Shown: piece after piece, positions 10,698 through 21,425 of the stretch
Numbering within the stretch: position 1 is the first letter of the stretch
Layout of the letters: the number at the start of each line of letters is the position of its first letter
Assembly (NCBI GenBank): GCA_002221725.1
Contig: NJFT01000325.1
Location: 1-34,167, forward strand
Source: Scedosporium boydii
Taxonomy: Eukaryota > Ascomycota > Sordariomycetes > Microascales > Microascaceae
DNA length: 34,167 nt
Direction of reading: 5' to 3'
Position numbers and translations under genes: made by a program
The notes under the pieces: model-generated
Databases searched by the model: none
What the model was told of the DNA's origin: nothing
The model's input: only the letters and a program-made list of their open reading frames with translations

Positions 10698-12369
10698 GGT
10701 GGGGCAATGGTGATATTGCCCTCAACACTCATGTCTCAGCCGTTGGGGACCCGAGGCAAGTCGACGAGCTCGCGGGCTCTGCGAGAATTGAAAAAGTGCG
10801 AGGCGACCGTCGGCGCAGAGGTGCGTGCCACGTCCGTTTTATGATTCGAGTGGAGACACTGCAGGGGCACGACCAGGGCAGGACGGACTGAGGACAGGGA
10901 TAGATTAGAAGGGATAAGGACAGATATTTGATGCATTTAATGGGAGCGAATTCGCAATGGTAGAATCCTTTCAGATTAGGACCCCGCTACCTTTGTAGAT
11001 ATCTCTCCATCATCAAGCCAAGTGCGGAGAACAAACCCTATCCACGACCGAAGCGCTCGCTTGCGAGGTGGCTGAGTTGGCAGCGCATGTGTGGACAGTT
11101 ACGCGACGCCCCCAAATGCACCCCTACACGCGCAGGGAGGCGCAGTGCATCTTGTGCGGCATCCTCTTGAACCATTGGCTCTAACCTCTATCCCTGTTCT
11201 CCCGTCTCAATCTGATCTTTTTCGTTCGCCAGGCTGGGCTGCACCTTGCATGCTCGTCCGTCTAAAAATGGAATTTCCAAGATTGAAGGTAGAGGCTAAG
11301 TGCATTATACCTACTTCGTAGAAACAAATGAGCGGAGAAAGTAAAGTTGAGCACCCTGATTGCAACGTTGACGGCATCGTCTTCGGAGCGGATAGATCCT
11401 CCTTCGTCGTCAAAACCCCATAGGGCAGGATTTGGAGATAGTGAGGAGTTCATTAGAGGGGCACGAAGAATGAAGAATGGCGGATCATTCTCCTGAATGA
11501 TGATGTTTCGGCCCCCTGCGATGCTGTGCCTCTCCATTGGAACGATGGCGAATCGATGTAACATCCAGCAGCGACAGCTCGGGCTCTGGTTGGCTGTTTT
11601 ACGTGCCAAGCCCAAGAACCAAGAAAAGGACGAAATTACTTCAATCCCGTCCTCCAACTCGAGCCCGTTTTAGCCCTATAAGGCGACAGGGGAGCAAGAT
11701 CATGGAAATTGAGCGGAATTTAAACCCAAGGCCTCGAGGATCCGGACAAGGATGCGGTGCCTGGAAGAAGCAATGTCCTGGAATGTGTCCAGAGGCAGGC
11801 TTCATAGTCACTTGGATTGATCTTATCACAGGTACGGAACCAGGCTATAGGGCCAGATCACGGATCATCGGAGGAGCAGATCTGGAACGATGGAAATGCT
11901 GTTTTCTAGTTCTGGCACATTGTCGAGGATGGAAAACCACACCTATAAGATGGATTCGTGAACACACTATAAACCCTAAAGTCTTGTGCGCAGTTACGTT
12001 TCCCTCGAGACGAGAGTCCGCCGATAACACCCGGTTTGTCTGTTTACTAGTGGGTGTGAATCTACTCAGTCCAGTATCTTAAGATTCATATATCTCTATC
12101 TACACATAGGACATGGTCCGAGGTCATCTCGCTGCAGTGAGAAACACCTGTGGTAAAGGCGAAAGCCAGCGCAAATATATATAAAATCCATGATATCGAA
12201 CCGGGTCAACTCCATTTCTTTCGAATCTTTCGATCTAACAAGCCAAGAAATTCCATGAGCACCAAAACTCCACGCAGATACAAACATGAAAATTAGGGTG
12301 CCGGGTAGCCCCCTTCGGTCATACAACATCGTATGCAAGGCCAACTGTCTATCGTCATCATCATCGCCA
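10698..12369. other. intergenic region upstream of the membrane-protein gene
   Basis: About 1.7 kb between two minus-strand genes. It holds the promoter of the membrane-protein gene (right of 10697) and the 3' region of the receptor-like gene (left of 12370). The longest frame (11537-12082, plus strand) begins with TTG rather than ATG and encodes nothing recognisable, so I do not call it. No repeat was seen. Confidence 0.4.
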
Positions 12370-13762
12370 TCATACAGACGTCTCCTTCTTAATCATGTCG
12401 TGGTACTCCACAGCCACCTCGTTCACCTGCAGAATCTGCCCCATAGGAGGCTCAACCCCTCCATTCGCGACATCTCTCGACGCCGCCCTACTATGGCTGC
12501 CGCTCCTCCAGAACGACACCTTATCTGAGCTCACGCGCCGCGACTCGATGACAACGGTGCTTTGGCTCTGCATCGTGAAGCTCTCGGCAGTGAACTTCTC
12601 CTTCGATATGGGCGATCCCTTTTCGCGAGACTTGCTCTTTTGTCGGAGGAGTGATCGTAGTACTGGGACGCTTGCCGCCATCATGGTGATGGCTGACTCG
12701 GCCGTGCTCCAGATGATGAGCACGACGCCGTAGTCTGCAAGAGAAAACATTGGTGTTAGCTAGGCCCGGCCTAGAATTATTTGGGTCTCCGTTTGTAGTT
12801 AGCATGGGAACTCACAAATGTCCCCCTCCTTCATCCTTGGGGTCATGGCGACCTTGATGATGGCCGTGATTCCCGCAAAGACACCCATGCTCATAGCAAC
12901 TATCACGCCAATCTTCTCTTTCTTCCTCATATTGAGAGGCCAGACGAGTTTCCAAGGCAGAAGCGCAAGAACAATATCCATTGCCCCAGAATATCCTACA
13001 CACCCAATAATACCCGTTAGCATAAGTATACGATACTAATATTCGCCCCAAGATTTCGACGAAGGAAACACGCCCTACTCACCCGTCGAAATCATCAAAT
13101 AATCCACAATCTTCCCCATAGGATAACAGCTCCCTGGTATCAAAAAATTCCACGACTTCTCAATCGGCGTACACTGGATCCAGATAAACAACGCGCTCAA
13201 CCCCAGCGCGATGTTCATCGACACGATAATGCACCACACCAGCGCCCACATCCACCCCTGGCTAACCCTAAGCAGCGTCACGGCGAACGACGTCTTGCTC
13301 CACGCCGCGGCCAAAATGGCCAGCGTTCCGGATATGTTCATGGGGAGGGGCATTTTGGAGAAGAAGTTTTCGGGCGGGATGTCCCAGATGTGTTTGCCGT
13401 AGCCGAGTTGGACTTGGCGGGTTATGATTCCCGTCGAGCCTGTTAGTGCCATCTGTTTGAAAGAACGTTAGTTTCCCTCTCTCACGAATCTTTACTAGAG
13501 GAGTGCGGGATGAGATTCTTTCCCCCCCTGTGCATACCCATGATGCTATTAATATGTAGTCATCCCACCAGAGAGCTCTGTGCCGCGCAAACTTGCAGTA
13601 TACCCGCAGTAGTATAAACGAAAGCGACAACGTCACAAAAGTCCACGTCGTCCCCAACACTGTCGGGCCCAAGTCATCATGCGGCAGTTTCGCGAGCTCT
13701 GCGGGCGACAGCATTGGAGGTAAAGGCGGTGGTACGCCCTCGTCGGGTGTTCGGAACTCCAT
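12370..13762 (-). CDS. seven-helix fungal rhodopsin / Pth11-like receptor-type protein
   Basis: Integral membrane protein of the fungal rhodopsin-domain (Pth11-like) family, possibly a surface sensor. Four exons: 13762-13538, 13452-13083, 12995-12816 and 12734-12370. The introns are 85, 87 and 81 nt with GTATGC or GTGAGT donors and AACTAACG, TGCTAACG and TGCTAACT/AGCTAACA branch sites. The phases agree (0, 1, 1) and the product is 379 aa. Seven hydrophobic segments can be seen: TTWTFVTLSLSFILL; the helix after LWWDDY; ISGTLAILAAAW; WALVWCIIVSMNIALGL; MDIVLALLPW; VIVAMSMGVFAGI; and YGVVLIIWSTAESAITMMAAS. Family hallmarks are the WWDDY motif, an IQCTPIEKSW loop and the Asp in AMDIVLALLPW. The 90-residue tail is hydrophilic and Ser/Lys-rich, so presumably cytosolic. 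There is no CFEM Cys cluster at the N terminus, unlike Pth11 itself. Ligand and pathway are unknown. Confidence 0.9.
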
Positions 13763-15121
13763 TTTTTCTTCTCCTCTTCTTGTCGAGATTACTCCGTGGT
13801 AGGCAGACTTCCAGCTGCTTTATCGCGTAGTGAGAGGAAACGCTCAAACTGGCTCCGCCAGTAGGGGGAAGAGTCAGGAAGGTTCAGCCAGCAGTGTGAA
13901 GAATCATTGACAGTTAGACATCAGATTGTGACCTAGGGGCACACGAGGGAATCGTGATGTGCTGCGAAAAGAAGAAAAGAAGAAAGCTGCTGTATAACAC
14001 ACAATGTTTGATGATAATAGCGAGAGAATAAGAGCACAGGCACACGGCACAGGTCCCGGAACTTCCTTTTGTGGGGGAGACTCTCCAGAAATAATACGGC
14101 TATGACGACTTAATGGGGGAACCTCCATACTTCTTCGAATATTGGCACTGGCCACTATGTGCCTTTGGGGAGTCGGAACCATCGACGTGACATCAAACAA
14201 GGAAGATCTTAGATCTGGTCTCTATAATAGCCCGTCGAGAGTTCGTCGACACGGGTATTAGCGAATCCTGTAAGAGGGCACAAGATGAGGCGATCAGACT
14301 TTGGGAACAAGTTAATGCAGGGTTCCCAACACCACCCAATGCGGTCCGGATCTCACGTAGCGGAAGGGCGGGGAAAAATGGAAGGGTATTGGGCACTGGA
14401 AGCAAGTGTGGTTCGGCTGATGTCGCCAAGACAAATTAACCTCTTTCCATAAGTTTTCTTTATTTTTCCATATCCTCCGCCCGCAATCTACTTGGGATTG
14501 AAAACAACCGTGGGTTGGTCCCGGCGACTGCCGGAAGATCGGTGACGCTGATCGGACGCCAATCACGCTGGTGTCATTCCTGCAATAATGGAAAGCCCCC
14601 ACCCCCCTTCTCTTGTCCAGACGATGCAGTTTCGTTTCCATTTAGGAATAAGAACAATTAATCCCTCCCCAAATCGGCAAGGCACTTGGATCATTTAAAG
14701 TTTAGTGGGCAAGGATTAGAGTGTATCTTGTGGAGAATAATCCCAATGGGCTCTGCGCTCTTTCGGACGGGGACAAGGGGCCTGTTTCACTTTTGACTAG
14801 GGCCAAGAGGCATTGGTCCAGCTGTTTCTATGCTATATGCAGATATTAATTGTTCGCTGGTGAAGAAGAGAACATGGAATGTGGTGGATGGTATAAACAA
14901 CTGAACAAAGTATTTTCCGAAAAGACCATCAACTTCGTCTATCGCTGGTGAATGCAACATGAGAAAGGTACCAACGCTAATAGCAAGCAGTTTACGAAGA
15001 CTTTAGCAGAAGGAACCGGGTGCATGGGATTTCGTTCACTCCTGCATCGAATTACCGAGTCAGGCCATCCTCGGATGTGCATACTCGAGGCAGATCGACA
15101 CCACCGCAGCATTATTGGGCC
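13763..15121. other. promoter region of the receptor-like gene
   Basis: About 1.36 kb between two minus-strand genes. The part near 13763 should hold the promoter and 5' leader of the seven-helix protein, and the part near 15121 the 3' end of the GH18 gene. The frames inside (for example 14312-14641, minus) carry no recognisable domain. No repeat was seen. Confidence 0.4.
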
Positions 15122-16138
15122 TTATGATGCAGCGTCCTCGCTGTCTGAAAGATAATCAAACGGATCCGGGACGGGCGCCGGCGCACCATCATCAATGTCC
15201 ACCTCTCCAGGCTTGTGGCTCGGAGGTAGAGCAGTTACGGCTGGAGCCTTGCCCGGATTCTGAGGGGTATTAGAACGTCCGATGATGGACGTCATAGTCT
15301 TCGCCCACTCCCAGGGGCGCTCTTTGCCTCCGGGAAGGCTGTTGAAGTACTCCCAGCCCATGACACCGCCGAAGCGGGGATACTGTGTCGCAAGGGCCAA
15401 AAGAATCGGAGAGAGTCGTTCCCAGTCGACGAAACCGCTGCCATTATCAGGGTTCGTAACAAGACCAACAACGATCTTCTCGATCGGCCATCCCTTTGCA
15501 AGAATGCACTCGTACATGACGGTGTTCTCGAGGCTTCCCCATCCGCAGTAGAACTGGGCATTGTAAAATGCAATCTCGTGTCCACGCATGACTTCCAACG
15601 CCTCGTAATCGAACCCGCTCAGATTCGAGTTAGGGTCTAGGAGAGCGGCAGCTACAGGAGCCAAGGAAATAATGAAGTCGCTTCCAAAGTCCTCACGGAG
15701 GCGATCGATCAGACGGACGATGGCACCAAGCTCCATTTTCTCCTCGACGTCGAGGTCGAGACCGTCGAGGCCATGTCGGCGAACGAGATCCCTCAGAGGA
15801 ATGTAGTACTTCTCGAACGTTTTGTCATCCGAGCCCAGGCGGACGTAGGTCCCCGGAGCTGCGCCGCCTAGCATTCCCATGACCTTGACTCCGCTGGCCT
15901 GTAAGAGCCTAAGCTCTGCCCAGAGCGTCTGGAAGCGGGTGTCGTTTGGGGCGTGGTCGTTGAGGGTGATGGCCTGCGGATCTTCGTTGATGTGGATGGC
16001 GGCTAGGATAATATGTGTGACGTTGACGTGGCCATCTCTGACCAGGGGGAGGATAGAAATGTGGTTTCCGCTCGAGTCGTGATGCGTTTGATAGTAGGTA
16101 ATCACCCGGGGTGAATTGGACACTGGGACTGGAGCCAT
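15122..16138 (-). CDS. glycoside hydrolase family 18 protein (chitinase / ENGase-like), cytosolic
   Basis: Intronless gene for a 338-aa GH18 enzyme. The family cleaves beta-1,4-linked N-acetylglucosamine in chitin or the chitobiose core of N-glycans through substrate-assisted catalysis. The GH18 signature is complete: LDGLDLDVEE at about 124-133 fits D-G-x-D-x-D-x-E with catalytic Glu 132. Beta-strand motifs of the barrel can be followed: RVITYYQTH (11-19), VTHIILAAIHI (40-50), GVKVMGMLGGAAPG (83-96), then MRGHEIAFYNAQFY, IEKIVVGLVTNP and FGGVMGWEYFNS with its conserved late Trp. There is no signal peptide, no chitin-binding domain and no GPI signal, so an intracellular role such as recycling chito-oligosaccharides or free N-glycans is more likely than wall lysis. 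The C-terminal 60 residues are Pro/Asp-rich and disordered. A 1.5 kb divergent promoter separates it from the checkpoint gene. Confidence 0.85.
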   Translation of the reverse strand: MAPVPVSNSPRVITYYQTHHDSSGNHISILPLVRDGHVNVTHIILAAIHINEDPQAITLNDHAPNDTRFQTLWAELRLLQASGVKVMGMLGGAAPGTYVRLGSDDKTFEKYYIPLRDLVRRHGLDGLDLDVEEKMELGAIVRLIDRLREDFGSDFIISLAPVAAALLDPNSNLSGFDYEALEVMRGHEIAFYNAQFYCGWGSLENTVMYECILAKGWPIEKIVVGLVTNPDNGSGFVDWERLSPILLALATQYPRFGGVMGWEYFNSLPGGKERPWEWAKTMTSIIGRSNTPQNPGKAPAVTALPPSHKPGEVDIDDGAPAPVPDPFDYLSDSEDAAS

Positions 16139-16868
16139 CTCCGAATGAGAGAAGGATCTGACGGATCCTATATTAGGGATTAGATGGTCTTGGACGGCAA
16201 GCTCAAGCTCGCCAATTAATGATGGTGATAAAAATTAAAAATTATGGGCATGCTGTTACTGCCATCCGTCCTTCATCTTGCCGACGGGAATTGGATGCTC
16301 ACTTCGTATGCTGGGAGCCGAGACCCGAAGAGTGAGATTAGCACATGTGTAACGGCGGGATGGGATGGGATGGGGATGTCTGGTATGACTTCGTACCTCG
16401 TGGCATTTGGTCGAATTGGAGTTTTGGGTGGTCCAACTGGGAATGGTAACGGATAATGAGGGGTCAAATCCAGGCACCGCCCAACATGGAAGCAACTTTA
16501 TCTTGGTGGGGTAATTTTGATGAACCACTCCACATCTCTATTGTCCTGTTTGTGGTTCTTCCTTCCAGAACGCGAAATGAGTCATGTGATCTCGCGTCAA
16601 AGTTCTCCTCCTCATTCCTGCCCTGTGAAATCCACGCACCTCGCACTTTACACGTGCTCCCAAGCAATTCCAGTGGCGACGGCAGTGACTAAGCGCTATT
16701 CATGTCTCTGCATTCCACTGAATTGGAACAGGTCCAGATTGAATGTGCCGTCTTTAATTGTCCCGCGTCCGTAGCTCTGACCTCACATCAAAATTCAAAT
16801 TTTATCTCGTCATTCTTCGATTTTCGCGCTCTCCAGAGATTCGGGCTCCAAAAAATGCCGTGGTCATA

Positions 16869-17012
16869 ATGAGCCAAATCGAGGCAGATAGTTACGAGGT
16901 CGTCCTCGTACCGGACGAATCGCAGGAGAGCCAGAACCTGCTGCAGCGATATGTCAGCGAGTTTGGCATCCCTGGTTTTGTGAGCGCCATTGTCTATCCA
17001 GCGCCGATCTGA
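16869..17012 (+). CDS. doubtful 47-codon ORF
   Basis: ATG 16869 opens a short frame (MSQIEADSYEVVLVPDES...) ending at TGA 17010-17012. Its composition is protein-like and lacks low-complexity sequence, but I recognise no family and see no downstream exon with matching phase. It could be an upstream ORF, a gene remnant or chance. Confidence 0.15.
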   Translation: MSQIEADSYEVVLVPDESQESQNLLQRYVSEFGIPGFVSAIVYPAPI

Positions 17013-17393
17013 TTCGACCCCGGTCTCAGCCACGCCACGACCCAAGGCAAACGGCCACGATCGGGGCTGCATACTGAGTACTTCGTACAGGCATTGCTAA
17101 CTTGTTTGACAGGGTCTGAGTTTGCCTAAGGCCCGATATGATGGTAGGAGAGAATACCTTGCAGTGGAGAGCTAATTGCCTAGCCTTCACATGGGTGCCT
17201 TTGCCCATGTCACAGTAGAAAGCTAATCGAGATCAAAGTTCCAGGCCTGAAAGAAGGTGCTGAACCTGTGACAAAGCCAGGCTCTGAGATCACATCTGCA
17301 GTGGTAAGTCTACTCTGCTCATCAAATTGAACCCTGTCACTGCCCTGTGTCTTGCTCTCTTCAAGGGAATGGGGCACCATGCGATGATAATGG

Positions 17394-17416
17394 GCAAAGA
17401 CTGACTGTGTCTTTGC
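17394..17416. repeat. perfect inverted repeat GCAAAGAC-7-GTCTTTGC
   Basis: Two 8-nt arms (17394-17401 and 17409-17416) flank a 7-nt spacer, TGACTGT. The repeat lies about 210 nt upstream of the BRCT-protein ATG. It could be a dimeric regulator site or chance. Confidence 0.45.
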
Positions 17417-17629
17417 AAGGAACCATCTCGCGATGTGAAACTGAGATCCTCCCACTTTCCGACCTCGCCAGAACCACAACCAATTTCCATCCCTTCTTCT
17501 CCGACGAGTCAACGCGCCGAGACGACAGCCGAGAATCGCGACCAGAACCGACAGTCACATCATCTCGATCCCAATCATGTCCACAACACCGTCAAATTCC
17601 CTCCACCCGCGCGAGCAATAACTCGAATA

Positions 17630-20600
17630 ATGGACATCTCAGAGTCCCCCACACAAGCGAACGATGACCGCGACTACGAGACGGAGTGTCATCTACCCCT
17701 CGATACGACCGATCCGCTCACGTCTCCTGGCAACCATCATGACACGAATCGATCGGACGCGGACGAGCTTCGAACCCTCCAAGAGGGCGATACCGGGGCC
17801 GTCAACTTTGGTCCCCTCAGCCAAGATGGAAAGGACATGTCTCAAGAGTCTGACATCCTGTCGCCATTCGCCGAGAATCCCATCCTGCAGCGGGGTGATT
17901 GGCGCGGCCAAAGGGCATCCCAGCGACTGGGAACCACACCCGCCCGTCCTTCGACGATGGCAGCTCCCCCCGAAACCCCCGCTGGTCCCGTCAACCCATT
18001 CGGCGCACGACAGCGACCCGCATCCGTCCTACGCGCGACGCAGTTATTCAATGCAACTCAATTTTCATCGGGAGGCGTGAAGAAGTTTAGTCCGACTTCC
18101 TCTCGACCATCCCCCCACGCATTTCATCAGACGTTTCCAACCGACACATCCCCGGCTGGACTTTTGACGTCTCCTCTAAAGAACCGCACGACCTCCTCAC
18201 CATCCATCTTTCGAAAGAGCAGCCCGCCACCTGCTCAGATTCCGAGTACATCTTTTGCGGAGCTACCGCCGTCCCGATCGCCTCCCCACCAGTACTCTTC
18301 GCGAGACGAGGAAGCCATACCAGAATCACCGCCGGGCGATCCGGACCCGTCGCCACCTCGGAAGCGCCAGAGACAAGAGCTTCTGGAAGATTACGAACCA
18401 GTGGCTGTTTCCCAGCAGCGCAAGTTGATGAGTGATGAGCTGAACAAGGTTTCGGACTCGGATTCCGACGAGGATGATGATCTACGACGCCGGCGACTTG
18501 CGAGACAGAAGCGAGAACAGGCCGAGCGACGCCTGAATGATATCTCGTTTGTACCTCCGCCAAGGGACACAGCGACCAATGCCAGGTCGCTGAGGAAGCG
18601 GAACGCGCGTCGAGGCGGGCGGCTGTTCACGAATGAAGCGAACCTCGAAGATGAACGGAACGAGCTGGCTAGTAGGCGGCGACCATCATCTGCAGCATCT
18701 GGTCGGCCTTTTGAGACTCCTTCCAATGTTAGGTTCGCCTCAGTTCCCCCACAGGAGCATAATTCAATCGACAATCGCCGGAATATGACTTCGCCAGCAG
18801 AGGCCCAAGAACGGATTCCCCCGACGAGTTCGCCCTTGGTAGCCCGGGCGCCGGACCTTGAACCCTCGGAACGTTCTTCCCCTCCATTCAAACCTCAACC
18901 GCCGGAATCTAGTAACACGCCATCTTCGGTTTCGCTGCCTGTCCAATTACCACCCTCATCTTCACAGATCTCGAAGCGCAAATACGGGTTCCGGCGCGTA
19001 GCGGAGAGGACGAGCAGTAAGATACTGGTTCCCGAGTCGCCCATGGTAGTGCCCGAGTCGGATCTTACCCAGGGAGGGGGCCCCATCGATGACGGCAAGG
19101 GTGATGAGAACGACGATACTGTCTTAGCTCCAGGTACCAATTCCAGGGACACGACTCGAAGCCGGTCACCTGTGCTTGATGATGATCTTCCTCCCACGCA
19201 ACCGCCCTCCTCGGCTATTCAGACCGAGACTCGCGAGAGCCGGCAAGAGGAGGATACCGTTGTTGAAGAGCCCGAAACCGTCCAAACTGTACCCGAGTCA
19301 GCCCACAGTGCGCCTAGGAAGCCCCCATCACCCCTCAGTAACCTCTCATCAACCCCCTCGCTGCCCCTTTCCCCGCGCGAGACAATATCATCTACGTCGC
19401 GACAAGACCTCTACGATCTGCCCACCTCCTCAGCCGCAGAGCTCCCCCCTCCCAAGAGTGTGAGGGCACCACTCTTGCGAAAGACATACTCCAAAGTCCG
19501 CCGCACGCTTCGAATGACGAGAACTGCCATCGCGTCCTCTCGGCGGCAGCATCACGACCGATACGACCCGGGATCCACGGATGAGCTCGCCAAGTCTCCT
19601 TCAAGAGGAACGTTCAACAGTAGTATGTTGATCTCTAGGACGAGCGTGGGAAGATCCGGACGACTCAGCGATAGCAGCATGAGAGGAAACCAGCTCCTCT
19701 TCGACAACATGGCGTTTGCCATTTCGTTCCAAGCTAGGCGCGACGACGAGACCGAGGATGAGTACCGCGAGAGGTGCAGCATGAGCGAAGAGCTCTGCGA
19801 TGTCGTTTCCAGGGCCGGTGGAAAGATCCTCGCCAACGGGTTTAACGAACTTTTGGACCCGGCTACCTTGAAGCATTGGCCTGTGGTTCAATCCAGTGGA
19901 CAGGGAGGGGAGGTGAGCAACGACGAATCCGAGTTCGCGCTCGAGCTTGGACAGCAGGCCAAGGGTTTAGGGTTCACGGCTCTGTTGGCCGATGGACATT
20001 CCCGTAAAGTCAAGTACATGCAAGCACTCGCGCTAGGTCTCCCCTGCCTCGCATACCAGTGGGCCACGGCATGTCTCGAAAAGGGCGAGATTCTCGACTG
20101 GTCGCCCTACCTTCTCTGCGCGGGCCAGTCCGTCTGCGTGGGCAACGCCATCCTCTCGCGGCACCTTGTCCCGTACTCCGCCATCGGTGCGGCGCTCGCG
20201 GACGTCGTCTCCCAACGCAAGGAATTACTCGGGGGCGATCGGATCCTCCTCGTCATGAAGAAGTCACGGGCGGAGGAGACGAAGATGGCATATCTACTCC
20301 TCGCGCGCATCTTGGGGGCTAAGCTCATACGCGCTTATAATATCCGCGACGCGAGGAATGCTCTTCGGCGGAGCGAGGCGCGCGATCGGAGGTTTGACTG
20401 GGTTTACGTTGATGAAGAGACGGGCTCAGTTGAGCAGCTTTTTAGCGCCAAGGTGCCTGAAGAGAAGACGGCTTCGAAGAAGAAGAGGAAGAGGTCGGGT
20501 GGTGGTGGGAGCAAGGTAGCGGCGGAACAGGATGGTCCAGCGCCGGGGAGGGTGCGGTGTCTTAGTAACGAGCTTGTTATACAGAGCTTGATTATGGGGC

Positions 20601-20641
20601 GGATCATTGATGAGGACGAGAGGGCATTTACTGCGCTTTGA
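17630..20641 (+). CDS. Rad9/Crb2-type DNA-damage checkpoint mediator with tandem BRCT domains
   Basis: Intronless gene for a 1003-aa nuclear protein resembling the Rad9/Crb2/53BP1 family. These proteins dock on damaged chromatin and help activate the Rad53/Chk1-type effector kinases. The start is ATG 17630 (MDISESPTQ); the frame is open upstream but has no ATG. The first two-thirds are disordered, rich in Ser/Pro and SP/TP/SQ sites, with the family-like ATQLFNATQFSSGG motif near residue 140, IPESP/VPESP repeats and a charged RRRLARQKREQAERR helix (about 285-300). The first BRCT-like region begins near 686 (LLFDNMAFAISF, GGKILANGFNELL, LPCLAYQWATACL), the second near 869 (GDRILLVMKKS to FDWVYVDE). 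A basic KKKRKR signal follows at about 947. The Tudor/Rad53-binding segment usual in this family is not evident between the KYGFRRVAERTSS motif and the first BRCT. Confidence 0.85.
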   Translation: MDISESPTQANDDRDYETECHLPLDTTDPLTSPGNHHDTNRSDADELRTLQEGDTGAVNFGPLSQDGKDMSQESDILSPFAENPILQRGDWRGQRASQRLGTTPARPSTMAAPPETPAGPVNPFGARQRPASVLRATQLFNATQFSSGGVKKFSPTSSRPSPHAFHQTFPTDTSPAGLLTSPLKNRTTSSPSIFRKSSPPPAQIPSTSFAELPPSRSPPHQYSSRDEEAIPESPPGDPDPSPPRKRQRQELLEDYEPVAVSQQRKLMSDELNKVSDSDSDEDDDLRRRRLARQKREQAERRLNDISFVPPPRDTATNARSLRKRNARRGGRLFTNEANLEDERNELASRRRPSSAASGRPFETPSNVRFASVPPQEHNSIDNRRNMTSPAEAQERIPPTSSPLVARAPDLEPSERSSPPFKPQPPESSNTPSSVSLPVQLPPSSSQISKRKYGFRRVAERTSSKILVPESPMVVPESDLTQGGGPIDDGKGDENDDTVLAPGTNSRDTTRSRSPVLDDDLPPTQPPSSAIQTETRESRQEEDTVVEEPETVQTVPESAHSAPRKPPSPLSNLSSTPSLPLSPRETISSTSRQDLYDLPTSSAAELPPPKSVRAPLLRKTYSKVRRTLRMTRTAIASSRRQHHDRYDPGSTDELAKSPSRGTFNSSMLISRTSVGRSGRLSDSSMRGNQLLFDNMAFAISFQARRDDETEDEYRERCSMSEELCDVVSRAGGKILANGFNELLDPATLKHWPVVQSSGQGGEVSNDESEFALELGQQAKGLGFTALLADGHSRKVKYMQALALGLPCLAYQWATACLEKGEILDWSPYLLCAGQSVCVGNAILSRHLVPYSAIGAALADVVSQRKELLGGDRILLVMKKSRAEETKMAYLLLARILGAKLIRAYNIRDARNALRRSEARDRRFDWVYVDEETGSVEQLFSAKVPEEKTASKKKRKRSGGGGSKVAAEQDGPAPGRVRCLSNELVIQSLIMGRIIDEDERAFTAL

Positions 20642-21425
20642 AGAGGATGCCGTCTACAGAGGGACTTGGAAGTATGAGGGAGAGTGTTAATTACTCCACG
20701 GTGCTAAACTATACAAGGGAACAGCTTGGGCGTTGACCCATTCGATGTACGACGATAATTCTGGAGTTGGACATTGACTGGGTGGAATTTTCCTGACAGA
20801 ATTGGGGATGGAGACAATGTTAGAAATAGGAAAGGCAACATCGGACTCGAATTGAGTAATGATCATGACCGCATTGCATTCTCTCTTGCATTTATCTCTG
20901 TGTCCGCCTTGACCTTCGCGGCTCTGCATTCTGCGCATTCTTTCCTCGTCAAAGATCACTCCTGCCACACACCAGCGGCGTCAATCGAGCGGCGAGGGTC
21001 AATAACCAACACAATTGTAGAATCAAGCATCAATCGAGTTCAATAAAGAGTCAATCGAGTCAATAAGTGTCGAGCAAAGAAAGCGCGAGGATGCCCACAA
21101 GAAAGCCTGGCAGCACTTGACATCAGCTGCCAACCTGCATCTTGGCGGGATTTGAAATCGAAGCTTCACCAGGGAAGGCGCGAAGCATCTCGGCGGCCAC
21201 CAAGAAAAGACTCAGCTCAATCAGAACCTCGATAGATTTCCTGCTCCAGCGCTCGATTCAGTTTTTTTTATTCTCTCCTTTTCAAGTTCCATTATTCTTC
21301 ACTCTCATCTTCTGCATTTCTGGTCAGAATTCATCCTTTTCGAGTTTGTATTTCCTTAGGGCCCCCTTGACTGGGGGATTATTATAGTATTCTCCTTACT
21401 GGTACACGATACGCCCGCCCCGACG
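20642..21425. other. intergenic region between the BRCT gene and the F-box gene
   Basis: About 0.8 kb holding the 3' end of the BRCT gene and the promoter and leader of the four-exon F-box gene. The leader near 21240-21400 is pyrimidine-rich. A short GTCAATCGAG motif recurs three or four times with changes near 20978-21065. No gene was recognised. Confidence 0.4.

Larger units (their letters stand above)
16139..17629. other. divergent promoter region between GH18 and the checkpoint gene
   Basis: About 1.5 kb separates the GH18 start (minus) from the BRCT gene start (plus). It must contain both promoters. An 8-bp-arm inverted repeat lies at 17394-17416. A 47-codon frame at 16869-17012 is listed separately. 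The frame of the BRCT protein remains open back to about 17435 but has no ATG there, so that part is probably leader. Confidence 0.5.

Noticed and set aside
11068..11100. tRNA-like GGTGGCTGAGTTGGC sequence
   Set aside because: It resembles a tRNA 5' part, but no anticodon arm, B box or matching acceptor stem follows.
11537..12082. 181-codon plus-strand frame
   Set aside because: It begins with TTG, has no in-frame ATG early on and shows no recognisable motif; the first usable Met leaves a short unlikely protein.
14312..14641. 109-codon minus-strand frame upstream of the receptor-like gene
   Set aside because: No domain and no splice support; better explained as promoter or intergenic sequence.
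17435..17629. Upstream extension of the BRCT protein by 65 codons
   Set aside because: The frame is open but starts at GTG and has no ATG before 17630; it is probably 5' leader.
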